NCBI RefSeq assembly: GCF_002443255.2
Contig: NW_019211455.1
Coordinates: 19,505,126-19,569,125 of the forward strand
Reading direction: 5' to 3'
DNA: 64,000 nt
From: Varroa destructor
Lineage: Eukaryota > Arthropoda > Arachnida > Mesostigmata > Varroidae
The position numbers and the translations under genes are program-made. The notes under the pieces are model-generated. The model was not told the origin of the DNA and did not search any database. It saw nothing but the letters and a program-made list of their open reading frames with translations. This document shows, in pieces, positions 62,605 through 64,000 of this stretch (positions are counted from its first letter, which is position 1; each line of letters starts with the position of its first letter).

Positions 62605-64000
62605 AAGACTCCGTACACTAAGATGCAAAACCTTGCTATAATTAATTAAATAATAATATCGAAAAACACTACTCACGGAGTGTCTGGCGTCCAAAAAAAT
62701 GCTTTTCTATAATTAGATCAAATTCAGTCGCTCGCTGTATCAGAAGGCACGTATTTGTGCCCTACGTTCTACCATGTTAAGATTCTGCTGTTGTAGTTCT
62801 CGAAATTGCCGATAGATGGTGCTGCGGTATAATTCTTTGCCTAGCTGAAGGCGTCATCATGAAACTGGTTAGCTTGCCGTAACGTTTGACTTAGCGTTTA
62901 CGTTCCCGGTTGGCACAACGATGGAAGAAGCCAAGTTTGGATTTTCCATGTAACTCAAATGAGTACATATATCTATATATGTAAATCCGTAATCTACTCT
63001 CTGTACATGTTCAGTGTAAAATACTAATGTAAATGTCCGGTTCTAAGGTTATCCAACAATTTGCGATACTAACTGTTGAGTGAAAATGTAAACAGTTATT
63101 TATTAAAATTGTACACCAAGTCAAAATACAACGTAGTTTGCGTATTTCATCGCTAACTTCAACAGAGCGTTGCCGAATTAGCCCACTAGCAGTACAAGTA
63201 CTGATTTTGTTTATTAATATGCTGTTTGCTGGGAGGTCTGATGCCCAAAGTTACAGATTTGGGGTTACATCGAATTTTTTTGAGAAAAAACGAAAGATAT
63301 GGGAAATCTAGATTATAACTGTCTGGATTTCTCGCAATTAACCTATTTCGTCTTTTCCATCGCCTTCAATATTAATACATAATCAAACTCCATTATATGA
63401 TACGTTAATACACAACACTAGTCATCCTCTACGCTCTCATGTGTCCATTCCATGTCACCACAAAGGCCAATGATACCATTCATACGACCACATATGGTCA
63501 ACGCGCCTATGCACCAGTCGCAGTCGTTGAGATTATTTATTGGCACCATCTATAGTCTTCGTGATAAAAATCTAAATAAAAGCTTGGAACAAGCATTACC
63601 ACGTTTCCCTTCCTTGTGAAAGTCATATACTTGTAAGAACTACCTACGTTCGCATCCACCGTAGCGTACACAATAATTTAATAACCGTCTTTATGTGAGG
63701 TCCTAGGAAAGCACATGGGGAAGACATGCCTATTGGCAACCGGTTACACACTGACCGGTTTTTCTGTTTTCTCTGGTTATAGTAACTCTATTGACTATTT
63801 TGTGCTATAACGTCTTCATTTTCTTTTAGGTTATTTTAGGTTACTCTCTGTTTCGACTTCGCACACTCCTCTTACGCACGTTGTCGTCAAGCGACATTTG
63901 GATCTAACGTTGCGTCTAAAGAGCTAGGACAGCACGCATCACCTTTACCGCATTGGACCGCCCCCGACTCACACTCATCGGGTCAAACATGAAGCAAAAT
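57653..64000. other. Unassigned stretch to window end
   Basis: GC-richer to about 58100, then AT-rich with T-rich asymmetry (58800-59400). A GC-richer patch follows at 59650-60350, then AT-rich sequence again with the long (TA)n tract. A 10-base tandem duplication, TTTTAGGTTA, lies at 63825-63844. No gene, RNA or transposon was recognised. Confidence 0.45.
62550..62602. repeat. (TA)n microsatellite
   Basis: A 53-base uninterrupted TA tract, the longest in the window. Confidence 0.98.

Overview
This is a window of eukaryotic nuclear DNA, AT-rich by eye, with GT-AG introns, long (TA)n microsatellites and decayed transposons. The one gene I recognise with confidence is a neuroligin on the + strand. 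Its invertebrate-style cytoplasmic tail, the intron lengths and the mariner and I/Jockey-type relics suggest an arthropod. A mite or other chelicerate is my guess, not a demonstrated point.

1-12.5 kb: the 3' half of the neuroligin gene. Nine coding exons (1191-12122) join with perfectly matched splice phases. They encode about 565 residues: the end of the cholinesterase-like extracellular domain, a stalk, one transmembrane helix and a Ser/Gln-rich cytoplasmic tail. The N-terminal part lies upstream of the window. The stop codon of the ninth exon sits inside a strong 5' splice-site consensus. A GC-rich block at 19685 could act as an alternative last exon, giving one or two other C-termini. An AATAAA at 12460 and another at 20629, the latter followed at once by a 14-bp stem, are candidate poly(A) signals for the two ends.

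12.5-36 kb: no recognisable protein. This stretch holds microsatellites, two short snap-back hairpins (26858 and 33847), a purine-rich, GC-richer block (about 28.5-32.2 kb) that looks like untranslated or regulatory sequence, and a possible minus-strand first coding exon at 34542-34636.

36-40.3 kb: a badly decayed non-LTR retrotransposon on the + strand, with a reverse transcriptase palm motif, the block that follows it, and RNase H remnants.

40.3-64 kb: mostly unassigned AT-rich sequence. It contains a mariner-type (DD34D) transposase relic with frameshifts and a lost third catalytic Asp (44964-45969), an unrecognised 135-codon ORF (41393-41800), a 74-residue minus-strand ORF with one membrane segment (57428-57652) and a long (TA)n tract (62550-62602).

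I found no rRNA, tRNA, CRISPR array or prokaryotic operon. I did not find a clear new multi-gene system. The most interesting signals are the alternative neuroligin C-termini and the hairpins.
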